Source of the DNA: Polaribacter sargassicola
GTDB lineage: Bacteria > Bacteroidota > Bacteroidia > Flavobacteriales > Flavobacteriaceae
Direction of reading: 5' to 3'
NCBI RefSeq assembly: GCF_021991835.1
Contig: NZ_JAHDAU010000004.1
Coordinates: 186,001-250,000 of the forward strand
DNA: 64,000 nt
Made by a program: the position numbers and the translations under genes. Under the pieces are notes generated by a model. It had not been told where the DNA came from, did not search any database, and saw only the letters and a list, made by a program, of their open reading frames with translations. Shown here piece by piece: positions 16,769-25,675 of this stretch (positions are counted from its first letter, which is position 1; the number at the start of each line of letters is the position of its first letter).

Positions 16769-19375
16769 ATGAATACAGCTACAAAGAAGAAATCTACAAC
16801 AAAAAAAATCTTAAAATGGGTAATTTCTATTTTTTTGATTCTTATAATAGCATTAGTTTCAATTCCTTATCTTTTTAAAGATAAAATAGTAAAAATGGTA
16901 AGCGAAACTATTAACAACAATGTAAACGCAACCGTAACTTTTAAAGAAACAGATCTTAGTCTTTTTAAAAACTTTCCTTTATTAAGTTTAACTGTTAACA
17001 ATTTATCTGTAGCCAATAAAGCTCCTTTTTTAGGCGACACTTTGGTTAACGTAAAAGAACTAGGCCTATCTATGAAAACTACAGAACTCTTAAAAGGTTC
17101 TAAAGAGGCAATTGCTATACAAAGTATTTCTACTAGCGAAGGAGATATTAATATTATTTTTGACAAAGAAGGAAATGGTAACTACGATATTGCAATTGCT
17201 TCTGAAACTACAACGGAAAATGACACTGCAGAAGCCTCTGCAATTTCTTTAAACATAGAAGATTACGAATTGTCTGACATCAATTTTAATTATATTGATA
17301 GAAGTACCAATACTAAATTAAGTTTAGACAGTATTTATCATTCAGGAAAAGGAAATTTTGCAGAAGATATTTTTAATTTAGACACTAAAACAACCGCTTT
17401 TTTATCTTTCGATTTAGAGGGCACAAATTACATAAACGCCACTAAAGTAACCTTAGACGCTATACTTGGTATCGATTTAAAAAACAGTAAATATACTTTT
17501 AAAGAAAATACGGCACACATTAATCAATTACCTTTAAAATTTGATGGTTTTATTCAATTAACAGATGAAAATCAACTTTACGACATCAATTTTAAAACAC
17601 CAACATCTTCTTTTAAAAATGCTTTGGCATTATTACCAGAACAATATGCGGGTAATTTAGAATCTATTTCAACAGAAGGTAATTTTGAAGTAAACGGAAT
17701 TGTTAAAGGAACATTAAGTGATGATACAATACCTACTTTTGATATTAATATCGTTTCTAAAAATGCCTTATTTAAATATGCAGAATTACCTAAATCTGTA
17801 AAAAACATAAATATTGATACTAAAATAATTAACAAAACCGGACTTGTAAAAGACACTTATGTTGCTGTTGATCAATTTAATTTTAAAATTGATGAAGATA
17901 CTTTTAGTGCAAACGGAAATTTTAAAAACATCACTACCAACCCTTTAATTAACTTAACAGCTAAAGGAGTTATTAATTTAGCAAATATTAGTAAAGTTTA
18001 TCCTGCTTTAGAACAAGAATTGGCAGGAATTTTAAATGCAAATATTACCACAAATTTTGATATGAATTCTGTTGAAAAAGGAACTTATCAAAATATAAAA
18101 AACAAAGGAAACATAACCTTAACCGATTTTAAATACGATGACAAAGATGTTGCAAATCCTTTTTACATCAACAAAACAAACATTGTATTTAATACAAATA
18201 GTATAAAATTAAATGAATTTAGTGCAAAAACAGGTACTTCAGATTTATCTATAACGGGTAACTTAGACAATTTTTACGGTTTTATTTTTAAAGATGATGT
18301 GCTTAAAGGAAATTTTCTTTTAAACTCTAATAATTTAAAAGTATCCGATTTTATTACCAATAGCAATACACCTACAACAACAGAAAAAACGGAACCAACA
18401 GAAACCTCAACTTTAAAAATACCTGCTTTTTTAGATGTAAAATTTACTGCTAAAGCCAGTAAAGTTGTTTATGATAATTTAAACTTAACTAATGTTTCTG
18501 GAGATCTTTACATACATGATGAAACTGTAGATTTACAAAATTTAAAGTCTGATATTTTTGGTGGTGATATTGCTTTTAGTGGTAATGTTTCTACAAAAGG
18601 ATCTACATCTAACTTTAAAATGGATTTAAATTTAAACAAATTAAATATTGCAAACTCTTTTAGCAGTATAGATATGTTAAAATCTATTGCTCCTATTGCC
18701 AAAACAATAGAAGGAAAAATTAACTCTACCATTACGGTATCTGGTAATTTAAATGATGATATGACCCCTAATTTACAAACCATTTCTGGTAATTTATTAG
18801 GGCAGTTATTAAGTACAAAATTAAATGCTAGCAACTCTAAAATGTTAACTACTTTAAGCGAAAATGTAAGCTTTATAAATCTTGAAAACTTAAATCTGAA
18901 TGACTTAAAAGGTAGTTTTTCTTTTAAAGATGGTAAAGTTGCTGTAAAACCAATTATTATAACATATAAAGATGTTAAAATGGAAATTGCTGGTACACAT
19001 GGTTTTGATCAAACGATGAATTATGATATTGTTTTTGATGTTCCTGTAAAATATTTAGGTACAGATGTTACTAATTTAATAGCTAAATTAACTCCAGAAG
19101 ATGCAGCTTCTATAAAAACCATTCCAGTAAACGGAACTTTAAAAGGTAGTTTTACAAATCCTAACTTTAGCTCCAATATAAAAACAGCTACAACCAAATT
19201 AATTGCAGATTTGGTAGAAAAACAAAAACAAAGCCTTATAAATAAAGGAAAAGATGCGCTTACTAATTTGTTAGATAAAAACAGTAATAAAACAGATTCT
19301 ACATCTACAAAAGAAAGTGCAACCGATAAAGTAAAAAGTACATTAAATAATTTATTTAAAAAGAAAAACAATTAA
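16769..19375 (+). CDS. AsmA-family envelope protein
   Basis: An 868-residue protein with an N-terminal membrane anchor (about residues 12-35) and a long beta-rich periplasmic domain. The N-terminal AsmA-like chorein region includes TFKETDLSLFKNFPLLSL; the C-terminal AsmA_2-type region (about 560-800) includes the repeat GDIAFSGNVSTKG and ISGNLLGQLLSTKL. AsmA-like proteins are thought to form hydrophobic grooves that bridge the inner and outer membranes for phospholipid transport. A charged, low-complexity tail (Lys/Ser/Thr-rich) ends the protein. It is monocistronic, between two terminators. Confidence 0.9.
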   Translation: MNTATKKKSTTKKILKWVISIFLILIIALVSIPYLFKDKIVKMVSETINNNVNATVTFKETDLSLFKNFPLLSLTVNNLSVANKAPFLGDTLVNVKELGLSMKTTELLKGSKEAIAIQSISTSEGDINIIFDKEGNGNYDIAIASETTTENDTAEASAISLNIEDYELSDINFNYIDRSTNTKLSLDSIYHSGKGNFAEDIFNLDTKTTAFLSFDLEGTNYINATKVTLDAILGIDLKNSKYTFKENTAHINQLPLKFDGFIQLTDENQLYDINFKTPTSSFKNALALLPEQYAGNLESISTEGNFEVNGIVKGTLSDDTIPTFDINIVSKNALFKYAELPKSVKNINIDTKIINKTGLVKDTYVAVDQFNFKIDEDTFSANGNFKNITTNPLINLTAKGVINLANISKVYPALEQELAGILNANITTNFDMNSVEKGTYQNIKNKGNITLTDFKYDDKDVANPFYINKTNIVFNTNSIKLNEFSAKTGTSDLSITGNLDNFYGFIFKDDVLKGNFLLNSNNLKVSDFITNSNTPTTTEKTEPTETSTLKIPAFLDVKFTAKASKVVYDNLNLTNVSGDLYIHDETVDLQNLKSDIFGGDIAFSGNVSTKGSTSNFKMDLNLNKLNIANSFSSIDMLKSIAPIAKTIEGKINSTITVSGNLNDDMTPNLQTISGNLLGQLLSTKLNASNSKMLTTLSENVSFINLENLNLNDLKGSFSFKDGKVAVKPIIITYKDVKMEIAGTHGFDQTMNYDIVFDVPVKYLGTDVTNLIAKLTPEDAASIKTIPVNGTLKGSFTNPNFSSNIKTATTKLIADLVEKQKQSLINKGKDALTNLLDKNSNKTDSTSTKESATDKVKSTLNNLFKKKNN

Positions 19376-19391
19376 TTTAGTTCTTTAAACT

Positions 19392-19424
19392 AAAAAAGGG
19401 ATGCTTAAAAGCATCCCTTTTTTT
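19392..19424 (+). terminator. Terminator (bidirectional) after the AsmA-like gene
   Basis: Perfect stem AAAAAAGGGATGCTT / AAGCATCCCTTTTTT; symmetric A/T tails, so it can serve both the plus-strand gene and the convergent DUF5362 gene. Confidence 0.88.
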
Positions 19425-19443
19425 ATACATTTATTTTAATAAC

Positions 19444-19884
19444 TTAAATAGCCCCTAACACAGAAACAACAATCAGTAAAATATAGAGAGATATTGTTAT
19501 TATAGTAAACACACCAATAAATTTATAATGAGATTTTAGCATTTGAAAAGCTTTTGCTAATATTTCATCATCTTTAGATAATAATGCTTTTTTCATTTTA
19601 TTAGAAAATTGCAACAAATAATACACAGGAAAAAAATAGATAAACGCCAACACTAAATAAACAGCTGTCATAATTAAACCTAAATTTGCCGGAACTCCTT
19701 CTTGCATTTTTGATGCTAAATCGAAAATTGTGGTAGAAAAAATAGCAAAAACCACCATTAAACCAATAAATATAAATCCTAAAACAGCCAAAAACTTTGC
19801 CCATTTAGCAGTTTCTTTTAAAAAACTTTTTGATGCACTTGTTAACGTTAATTGTTCTAATTGAGTAATAGGATTGTTTATCAT
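19444..19884 (-). CDS. DUF5362-family membrane protein
   Basis: A 146-residue protein with three to four transmembrane segments (about 27-55, 70-95, 118-143) and a short N-terminal cytosolic region, TQLEQLTLTSASKSFLKETAKWAKF. It fits the DUF5362 family of Bacteroidota, of unknown function. It lies 49 nt downstream of rocD on the same strand and may be transcribed with it. Confidence 0.78.
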   Translation of the reverse strand: MINNPITQLEQLTLTSASKSFLKETAKWAKFLAVLGFIFIGLMVVFAIFSTTIFDLASKMQEGVPANLGLIMTAVYLVLAFIYFFPVYYLLQFSNKMKKALLSKDDEILAKAFQMLKSHYKFIGVFTIITISLYILLIVVSVLGAI

Positions 19885-19933
19885 GATTTAGTTGCTTGTT
19901 TTAGTTCATTCAAAAATAAAAAAAAATCTATTC

Positions 19934-21172
19934 TTAAAACTCTTGAATGGTTTTTTTAATAATAGCAACACACTCTAATAATTGTTCTTTGTTCATAACC
20001 AAAGGTGGTGCAAAACGAATAATATTACCATGAGTAGGTTTTGCTAACAAACCGTTATCTCTTAATTTTAGACAAATATCCCAAGCGGTAGAACTGTCTT
20101 CTGTATCGTTAATTAAAATAGCATTTAACAAACCTTTACCTCTTACTGATTTTACTAAATCATTATCTTTAGCAAAAGCAGATAATTCATCTCTAAAAAT
20201 CTGACCTAATTTTTCTGCATTAGCAGCTAAATTTTCTTCTGTTATTACTTCTAAGGCGGCAATTGCTACAGCAGCAGCAACAGGGTTACCTCCAAAAGTA
20301 GAACCATGATTTCCTGGTTTAATAACATTCATAATATTATTATTAGCTAATACAGCAGAAACAGGATATGCACCTCCGCTTAAAGCTTTTCCTAAAATTA
20401 AAATATCTGGTTGCACGTTTTCATGATCTACAGCCAACATTTTACCTGTTCTTGCAATACCTGTTTGCACTTCATCTGCAATAAAAAGCACATTATAATC
20501 TGCACACATTTTTTTTGCTGCAGCCAAATAACCATCCGAAGGTACATAAACACCTGCCTCACCTTGTATTGGTTCTACTAAAAATGCAGCTATATTATTA
20601 CTACTTTCTAAAGCTTCTTGTAATTCTTGTAAATTATCGTACTCAATTTTTAAAAACCCTTTTGTATAAGGTCCAAAATTCTTTCTAGCCACAGGATCAT
20701 TAGAAAAAGATATTATTGTTGTTGTTCTACCATGAAAATTATTTTCACAAACAATAATTTCTGCTTTATTTTCATCAATTCCTTTTACTTCATACGCCCA
20801 TTTTCTTGCTAATTTTAAAGCAGTTTCTACAGCTTCTGCTCCAGTATTCATTGGCAAAAGTTTATCAAAACCAAAAAGTTCTGTTGCAAATTTTTCATAT
20901 TTACCTAACATATCGTTGTAAAACGCACGCGATGTTAGTGTTAATGTTTTTGCTTGATTTACCATTGCATCTACAACTTTTGGATGACAATGCCCTTGAT
21001 TTACAGCTGAGTAAGCAGATAAAAAATCGTAATACTTTTTACCTTCTACATCCCAAACATGTACACCTTCTCCTCTACTTAACACTACAGGAAGTGGGTG
21101 ATAATTGTGTGCTCCGTAATTGTTTTCTAATTCAATAGCTTCTTTTGAAGTCAATTTGTTTAAAACAGTCAT
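19934..21172 (-). CDS. rocD: Ornithine-oxo-acid transaminase
   Basis: A 412-residue class III aminotransferase of standard RocD length. It moves the delta-amino group of ornithine to 2-oxoglutarate, giving glutamate semialdehyde in arginine/proline metabolism. Visible: [17 protein letters not shown] (the typical RocD N-terminus), [17 protein letters not shown] and the Schiff-base Lys262 in [11 protein letters not shown]. The region upstream holds a structured RNA candidate (21258-21352, same strand), which could be an independent ncRNA or the rocD leader. Confidence 0.96.
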   Translation of the reverse strand: MTVLNKLTSKEAIELENNYGAHNYHPLPVVLSRGEGVHVWDVEGKKYYDFLSAYSAVNQGHCHPKVVDAMVNQAKTLTLTSRAFYNDMLGKYEKFATELFGFDKLLPMNTGAEAVETALKLARKWAYEVKGIDENKAEIIVCENNFHGRTTTIISFSNDPVARKNFGPYTKGFLKIEYDNLQELQEALESSNNIAAFLVEPIQGEAGVYVPSDGYLAAAKKMCADYNVLFIADEVQTGIARTGKMLAVDHENVQPDILILGKALSGGAYPVSAVLANNNIMNVIKPGNHGSTFGGNPVAAAVAIAALEVITEENLAANAEKLGQIFRDELSAFAKDNDLVKSVRGKGLLNAILINDTEDSSTAWDICLKLRDNGLLAKPTHGNIIRFAPPLVMNKEQLLECVAIIKKTIQEF

Positions 21173-21257
21173 TTTAAATAAGTTTTATAGCTTTTAATAA
21201 ACACTAAAAGCTGCTTTAAAAACATTTTTATGTTTTTAAAAATTAATAATTAAACCC

Positions 21258-21352
21258 GCTTAACGAGTAAATAACCATTCCTGTTCTACCTTTATCCTTT
21301 CAGCAAAAAAACTGAAAATTCAGCGTGGGAAAGAAATCATCCCCGAAGTTCT
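21258..21352 (-). ncRNA. Candidate structured RNA (stand-alone ncRNA, possibly 6S-like, or rocD leader)
   Basis: A relatively GC-rich island in AT-rich DNA. Read on the minus strand it starts 4-6 nt after an exact TATTTTTG -7 box. It has several possible helices: GGGGA with TTCCC, TTTCAG with CTGAAA around a T-rich loop, and ACTCG with CGGGT near the 3' end. A single long imperfect hairpin with an internal bubble can also be drawn, as in 6S RNA. GTAGAAC occurs twice. No open reading frame explains it. Family identity is not established; a Rfam covariance search (6S-Flavo in particular) would decide. Confidence 0.5.
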
Positions 21353-21353
21353 A

Positions 21354-21361
21354 CAAAAATA
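21354..21361 (-). promoter_or_regulatory. -7 box (TATTTTTG) in front of the structured RNA
   Basis: Exact TAnnTTTG on the minus strand; the predicted start falls at the 5' edge of the structured element. The -33 position is not consensus. Confidence 0.5.
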
Positions 21362-21495
21362 ATAAAAAGAATTTTACTATAATCCTATTAAAAAACAGTT
21401 TTTACTTATCTATAATTCTTTAGAAATGAAATAAAACCAATTTAATTATGCTTTTTTTTTAATAAAAGTTAATTTAGCTATTGTTTTTAATTTTT

Positions 21496-23133
21496 ATGGA
21501 TTCTATTTTAAAATTCTTTTTCATTCTTTTTAGTGCTACTTTTTTTGCCCAAAGCAAAGCAAATGTAGATTCTCTAATTGTTAAAGGAGTAAAAGCTATG
21601 AATAATAAGGAATTCTCCTTATCGCTAGAACTCTTAACAAAAGCGAACTCTATAGCAGAAGAAAATAGATTATACAAGCAACAATTTTTAGCAATAAATA
21701 ACATAGGAGCTAACTATTATTCTATGTTAGATTACGGCGAGGCTTTAAACAACTATTTAAATGCTTACACAATTGCTCTAAAACATTTAGATGAGCATGA
21801 AGAAATGATTATTTTAAATAATATAGCCATTTTATATAGTAAAGAAGAAGAATTTAAAAAAGCAGAAGAATACTTTACAAAAGCATACAACCTTTCTAAA
21901 GAAAATAATGAAACGATAAAAACAGGATTATATGCTATTAATTTAGGCATTGTAACTAATCAGCAAAATAAACTAGACGTTGCATTAGATTATTTAAACA
22001 AAGCCGAAGAAATTTTTAAAGAAAAACCTTCTTTATTGATTTTAGTAAAAACGGCTTTAGCCGATAACTTTTACCGAAGAAAAAAATACTTAAAAGCAAA
22101 AGAAATACTTAACAAAACTTTACCTAACTTAAATGACATTCAATTTTCTGAAGAAAAAATATCTTCTTTAATTTTAATGTCTACTATTTTTAAAGAAACA
22201 GGTAAAACCTCACAAGCTATAAAATATGCTACAACCGCTTTAGAGAGTTCTTTAAACATTGAAAACAAAATCTCTTCATACAATCAACTAGCAGAAATTT
22301 ATAAAGAAAGTAAACTAATAAATAAAGCAATAGAGGCAAAAGACTCTGTAATAGCTTTAAACAATTATTTAAACAAAATTAAAAACGGCAGATTATTTGA
22401 AACCAACAAAGTAAAGTTTGAAATAGAGAATTATAAGCAGCAATTAAAACAAAATCAAAAAAAACACGAGGAAGAACGCATTATATTCTATGGTTTATTA
22501 GCTCTTTTAGCTATTATTATTTGTTTAGTTACTTGGGCACTTAGAAATAGTTTTATTAAAAATAAGCAACGAAAAATCTTACATCTTAAAGATAAAGAAA
22601 TAATAGAATTAGAATTACAGAAAAAAAACAGCAATAATTTAATCTTAGAAAAACAATTAAGAACAAAAGAAGCACTTGCGCTTTTAGAACAAGAAAGACT
22701 AAAAAATGAAATAGAAAAAAGAAATCAAAAATTAGCTACAAAAGCTTTACAAACTTCTGCAAGAAACGAAATATTAAAAGAAATTATAAACTCTTTATAC
22801 AGCCAAACAGAAGTTACAAACAACCAATTTCTTTCTAAAAAAATTGTTGAACTAAAAACACTTTTAAAAAGTGATAATGAATGGGAAAGTTTTTTTACTC
22901 ATTTTGAACAAGTAAACCATAACTTTATTACCGAACTAAAAAAACGCCACCCAGAGCTTACCGCTAATGATATTAGGTACATTAGTTATCTTTATATGAA
23001 TTTAACAAATAAAGAAATTTCGTCTTTATTTAACATTACACCTGAAGCTTCTCGCAAAAGAAAAGAACGCATTGCAAACAAAATTGGGCTAACAACAAAC
23101 CAAAACCTATATGACTACATATCAAACATATAA
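21496..23133 (+). CDS. Membrane-spanning TPR regulator with C-terminal HTH
   Basis: A 545-residue protein: signal peptide (to about FAQS), a run of tetratricopeptide repeats (about 25-290, e.g. LNNIAILYSKEEEFKKAEEY), one transmembrane helix (about 330-350), a charged coiled coil (about 360-430) and a C-terminal LuxR-like HTH (about 480-545: HPELTANDIRYISYLY, TNKEISSLFNITPEASRKRK). The TPRs should be periplasmic and the HTH cytosolic, making a one-protein sensor and DNA-binding regulator, a class common in Bacteroidota. I start at the ATG 21496, not the TTG five codons earlier, because the signal peptide begins there. The T9SS gene directly downstream is a candidate target. Confidence 0.85.
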   Translation: MDSILKFFFILFSATFFAQSKANVDSLIVKGVKAMNNKEFSLSLELLTKANSIAEENRLYKQQFLAINNIGANYYSMLDYGEALNNYLNAYTIALKHLDEHEEMIILNNIAILYSKEEEFKKAEEYFTKAYNLSKENNETIKTGLYAINLGIVTNQQNKLDVALDYLNKAEEIFKEKPSLLILVKTALADNFYRRKKYLKAKEILNKTLPNLNDIQFSEEKISSLILMSTIFKETGKTSQAIKYATTALESSLNIENKISSYNQLAEIYKESKLINKAIEAKDSVIALNNYLNKIKNGRLFETNKVKFEIENYKQQLKQNQKKHEEERIIFYGLLALLAIIICLVTWALRNSFIKNKQRKILHLKDKEIIELELQKKNSNNLILEKQLRTKEALALLEQERLKNEIEKRNQKLATKALQTSARNEILKEIINSLYSQTEVTNNQFLSKKIVELKTLLKSDNEWESFFTHFEQVNHNFITELKKRHPELTANDIRYISYLYMNLTNKEISSLFNITPEASRKRKERIANKIGLTTNQNLYDYISNI

Positions 23134-23140
23134 CATATAA

Positions 23141-23182
23141 TGTCACACTTTTTACAATACCTGTCACAGTTATTACACTGTT
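23141..23182 (+). repeat. Two 21-nt direct repeats (candidate regulator site)
   Basis: Copy 1 (23141-23161) and copy 2 (23162-23182) both start TGTCACA and agree at 15 of 21 positions, including TTACA in the middle. They abut, 21 nt apart (two helical turns), and end just where a -33 element would lie for the TATTTTTG box at 23204. Confidence 0.6.
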
Positions 23183-23203
23183 AAACTAAGTGCTTTTACT
23201 TTT

Positions 23204-23211
23204 TATTTTTG
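23204..23211 (+). promoter_or_regulatory. -7 box (TATTTTTG) for the T9SS gene
   Basis: Exact TAnnTTTG match 31 nt before the ATG. The -33 region lacks TTTG, consistent with a promoter that needs an activator (inference). Confidence 0.55.
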
Positions 23212-23242
23212 AATATTTACTTTCACTTAAATTATTTTAATT

Positions 23243-25543
23243 ATGAAAGTAAAAATTACTCTTTTTCTATTCTTTTTATGTTTAACTTTTTCTAAAACAA
23301 CAGCTCAAATTTCTACTGTTGGTTCAGATGAATTTGGTAGAATTTTTAACATAACTTATGATACTAAAGTAGCCAACAAATTATACGCCGTTACTTTAGG
23401 TAATCATATAGTAGTATCTGAAGACAATGGTAAAACTTGGGATATTTTATATTCATTAATTTATTATGGAGCAGAAATAAAAGACATGAAACTTTCTTTT
23501 GATGGAAGCTCTCTAACTTTTTCTGCACATTTACCAAATACAGAAGTAAATGCAATTATGGTTTTCGACATTGCTTCTGCAAGCATTAGCAAAATAATCC
23601 CTTTACCAAATCAAAAAGAATTTGGTTATGTAACATCTTACAGTTTTTACAATTACAATATGGATGTCTTAATTGTAGACACTAATTTTCCGGTAGGTTT
23701 TGAAAAGGAAGGAAAAACTTTTTACACTGCAGATGGAGGTAGAAACTGGGACATGATTTATTATACAAACGATAACGATTTTGTTTTTATTAATAAAGTA
23801 GCAATAAGCCCAAACAATCCTAACAAAATATTTTTAACAAGAAATAACGGAAAAGAAGAAGTTGATGGAGGAATTTTAATTTCTGAAGATGCTGGTAAAA
23901 ACTTTGAAGAAAGATTAAGAGGAATTGTTATAGACCCAATTGCTTTTGATCCTTCTGATGATCAAACTATTTTTGTAGGAACCGGTATTAGCTTTGGTAA
24001 TAATGAAGAAAACCTTTATAAATCTACAGACGGAGGAGATACCTTTAATGTTATAAGTCTTAAATGGTCTGAAGCTACTTTAAACAATATTACAGTTATA
24101 AAATTTAACCCAAACAACAGTTCTCAACTTATTGTTTTAGAAGAAAATGAAATTGCTATTTCAGAAAACGGCGGAGATTCTTTTGAAAACTATGAATATG
24201 CAAATGATAATGTAGATAGTTATTATTATGGATTAAATGCCACATATAACCCTTTTAACAATCAAGAGCTTATTATAAGCGCAAATTATATTCCTCTATT
24301 TTCAAGTGACGCTGGTAAAACATTTCGCAAAATAAATTCCCCTTATTTTGTAAGTACTGGATTTACCAGTGTTTTTAATAACAACACTTCTGCAAGTCTA
24401 TATTATGGTGTTCAAGGCGGATATGTTTATAAAGACTTAAACGCTAACACAGAAAAATATTTTGATATTTTACCTTTAAACAATTTTTCTAATGGATCTG
24501 GAAATCAATATAAACTAGATAAATATACAGCAAATAGAATTTTTAGCTTTAGTTCTTCTTTTTTCGGTTCTAACCTTAATGTTAGTGACGATAATGGAGC
24601 TACAAAAAAACAACTGATTAGCTTATTTAAAAATAATTTTACTGCTTTAGCAACTTTCCCAAATAATAAAAACAAAATTATTGCTGCTTTTACTGGTTAT
24701 GAAGGTCAGGAAACAATTTTAAAATTAATAGATTTTAGTGACACTAATAACATTATACAAACAGATATTAATCTGCCAACTATAAATTTTATTAATGGCA
24801 TTTTAATTTCTGATACCAACAAAATAATTGTAACTATTGGTACAGAAGTTTACAGCACAGTAGATGAAGGTACAACTTGGGAAAACAACAGCAAGGGCTT
24901 AGAAGCTTTAAGAGAAACAGATCTTATTTTAAGTTTAGAACAAAATCCATTAGATAAGAATATGTTAGCCTTATCTACCTCTAAAGGAATTTTTATTTCT
25001 GAAGATAACGGCTTAAATTGGAGTCAAAAAACCGAAACTCTTGCTAATAGTGTAGCTTTTTCAACGGAAGAAGAAGGTGTAATTATAGCTTCTACTTACA
25101 GTTACATTAATCAAGATTACACCTTAAGCTTTTCTGTTGATAATGGAGAAAGTTGGGAGACTATTAATAACGAACAATTATTAGGTATTAAATCTTATTC
25201 TAATGCTTTTCTTTTTGATAAAAACAACATAACAGTTTACATCAGTTCTACAGACATAGGGCTTTTAGAGTATTCTATAGATTTAAGTCTATTAAGCACA
25301 CCAGATGATATTGCAGAAAGTTTAGTTACTTTATACCCAAACCCAACAAAAAATAATGTAAACATTCATGTAGATAAAACTGACATTATTAATGTATCTG
25401 TATTTTCATCAACAGGTAAAAAAGTTATGGAGTTTAACAATAAAAATAAATTAGACATTTCTAATTTAGCCACAGGTATTTATTCTTTAAGAATACAAAC
25501 TGCAAATAATAATGTAATTTTTAAACGTATTATAAAACAATAA
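23243..25543 (+). CDS. T9SS-exported Asp-box (BNR/VPS10-like) beta-propeller protein
   Basis: A 766-residue secreted protein. Signal peptide to about residue 22 (KTTAQ), then about ten Asp-box motifs of the form SxDxGxTW (SEDNGKTW, TADGGRNW, SEDAGKNF, STDGGDTF, SENGGDSF, SSDAGKTF, SEDNGLNW, SVDNGESW), indicating one or two propellers as in sialidases or VPS10 domains. The C-terminal 75 residues form a type A T9SS sorting domain (TLYPNPTKNNVNI ... GIYSLRIQ). It is therefore exported by type IX secretion and probably attached to the cell surface. No catalytic residues are recognisable, so enzymatic activity is unproven. The upstream gene encodes a TPR/HTH regulator. Confidence 0.9.
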   Translation: MKVKITLFLFFLCLTFSKTTAQISTVGSDEFGRIFNITYDTKVANKLYAVTLGNHIVVSEDNGKTWDILYSLIYYGAEIKDMKLSFDGSSLTFSAHLPNTEVNAIMVFDIASASISKIIPLPNQKEFGYVTSYSFYNYNMDVLIVDTNFPVGFEKEGKTFYTADGGRNWDMIYYTNDNDFVFINKVAISPNNPNKIFLTRNNGKEEVDGGILISEDAGKNFEERLRGIVIDPIAFDPSDDQTIFVGTGISFGNNEENLYKSTDGGDTFNVISLKWSEATLNNITVIKFNPNNSSQLIVLEENEIAISENGGDSFENYEYANDNVDSYYYGLNATYNPFNNQELIISANYIPLFSSDAGKTFRKINSPYFVSTGFTSVFNNNTSASLYYGVQGGYVYKDLNANTEKYFDILPLNNFSNGSGNQYKLDKYTANRIFSFSSSFFGSNLNVSDDNGATKKQLISLFKNNFTALATFPNNKNKIIAAFTGYEGQETILKLIDFSDTNNIIQTDINLPTINFINGILISDTNKIIVTIGTEVYSTVDEGTTWENNSKGLEALRETDLILSLEQNPLDKNMLALSTSKGIFISEDNGLNWSQKTETLANSVAFSTEEEGVIIASTYSYINQDYTLSFSVDNGESWETINNEQLLGIKSYSNAFLFDKNNITVYISSTDIGLLEYSIDLSLLSTPDDIAESLVTLYPNPTKNNVNIHVDKTDIINVSVFSSTGKKVMEFNNKNKLDISNLATGIYSLRIQTANNNVIFKRIIKQ

Positions 25544-25585
25544 AACCTATTTATAAATTAAAAAACTTTCTTTTTCTTTATTATT

Positions 25586-25624
25586 ATAAAAAAGGTTACT
25601 CAAAAAATGAGTAGCCTTTTTTTG
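25586..25624 (+). terminator. Terminator after the T9SS gene
   Basis: Stem AAAAAGGTTACTC / GAGTAGCCTTTTT (one G-T pair) and T run. Confidence 0.8.
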
Positions 25625-25654
25625 TTTTATCAAAATATATTTTACCTAATTTTG
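25621..25654 (+). promoter_or_regulatory. Promoter of rlmD
   Basis: TTTG at 25621-25624 and TAATTTTG at 25647-25654, spacer 22 nt. The -33 element lies inside the T tail of the preceding terminator. The start ATG is 22 nt downstream of the -7 box. Confidence 0.55.
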
Positions 25655-25675
25655 TATCCTTATAAAATTGAAAGA

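Noticed and set aside
25607..25675. Longer rlmD start
   Set aside because: It would begin inside the terminator of the T9SS gene; the family-like start and a promoter lie at 25676 and 25621-25654.
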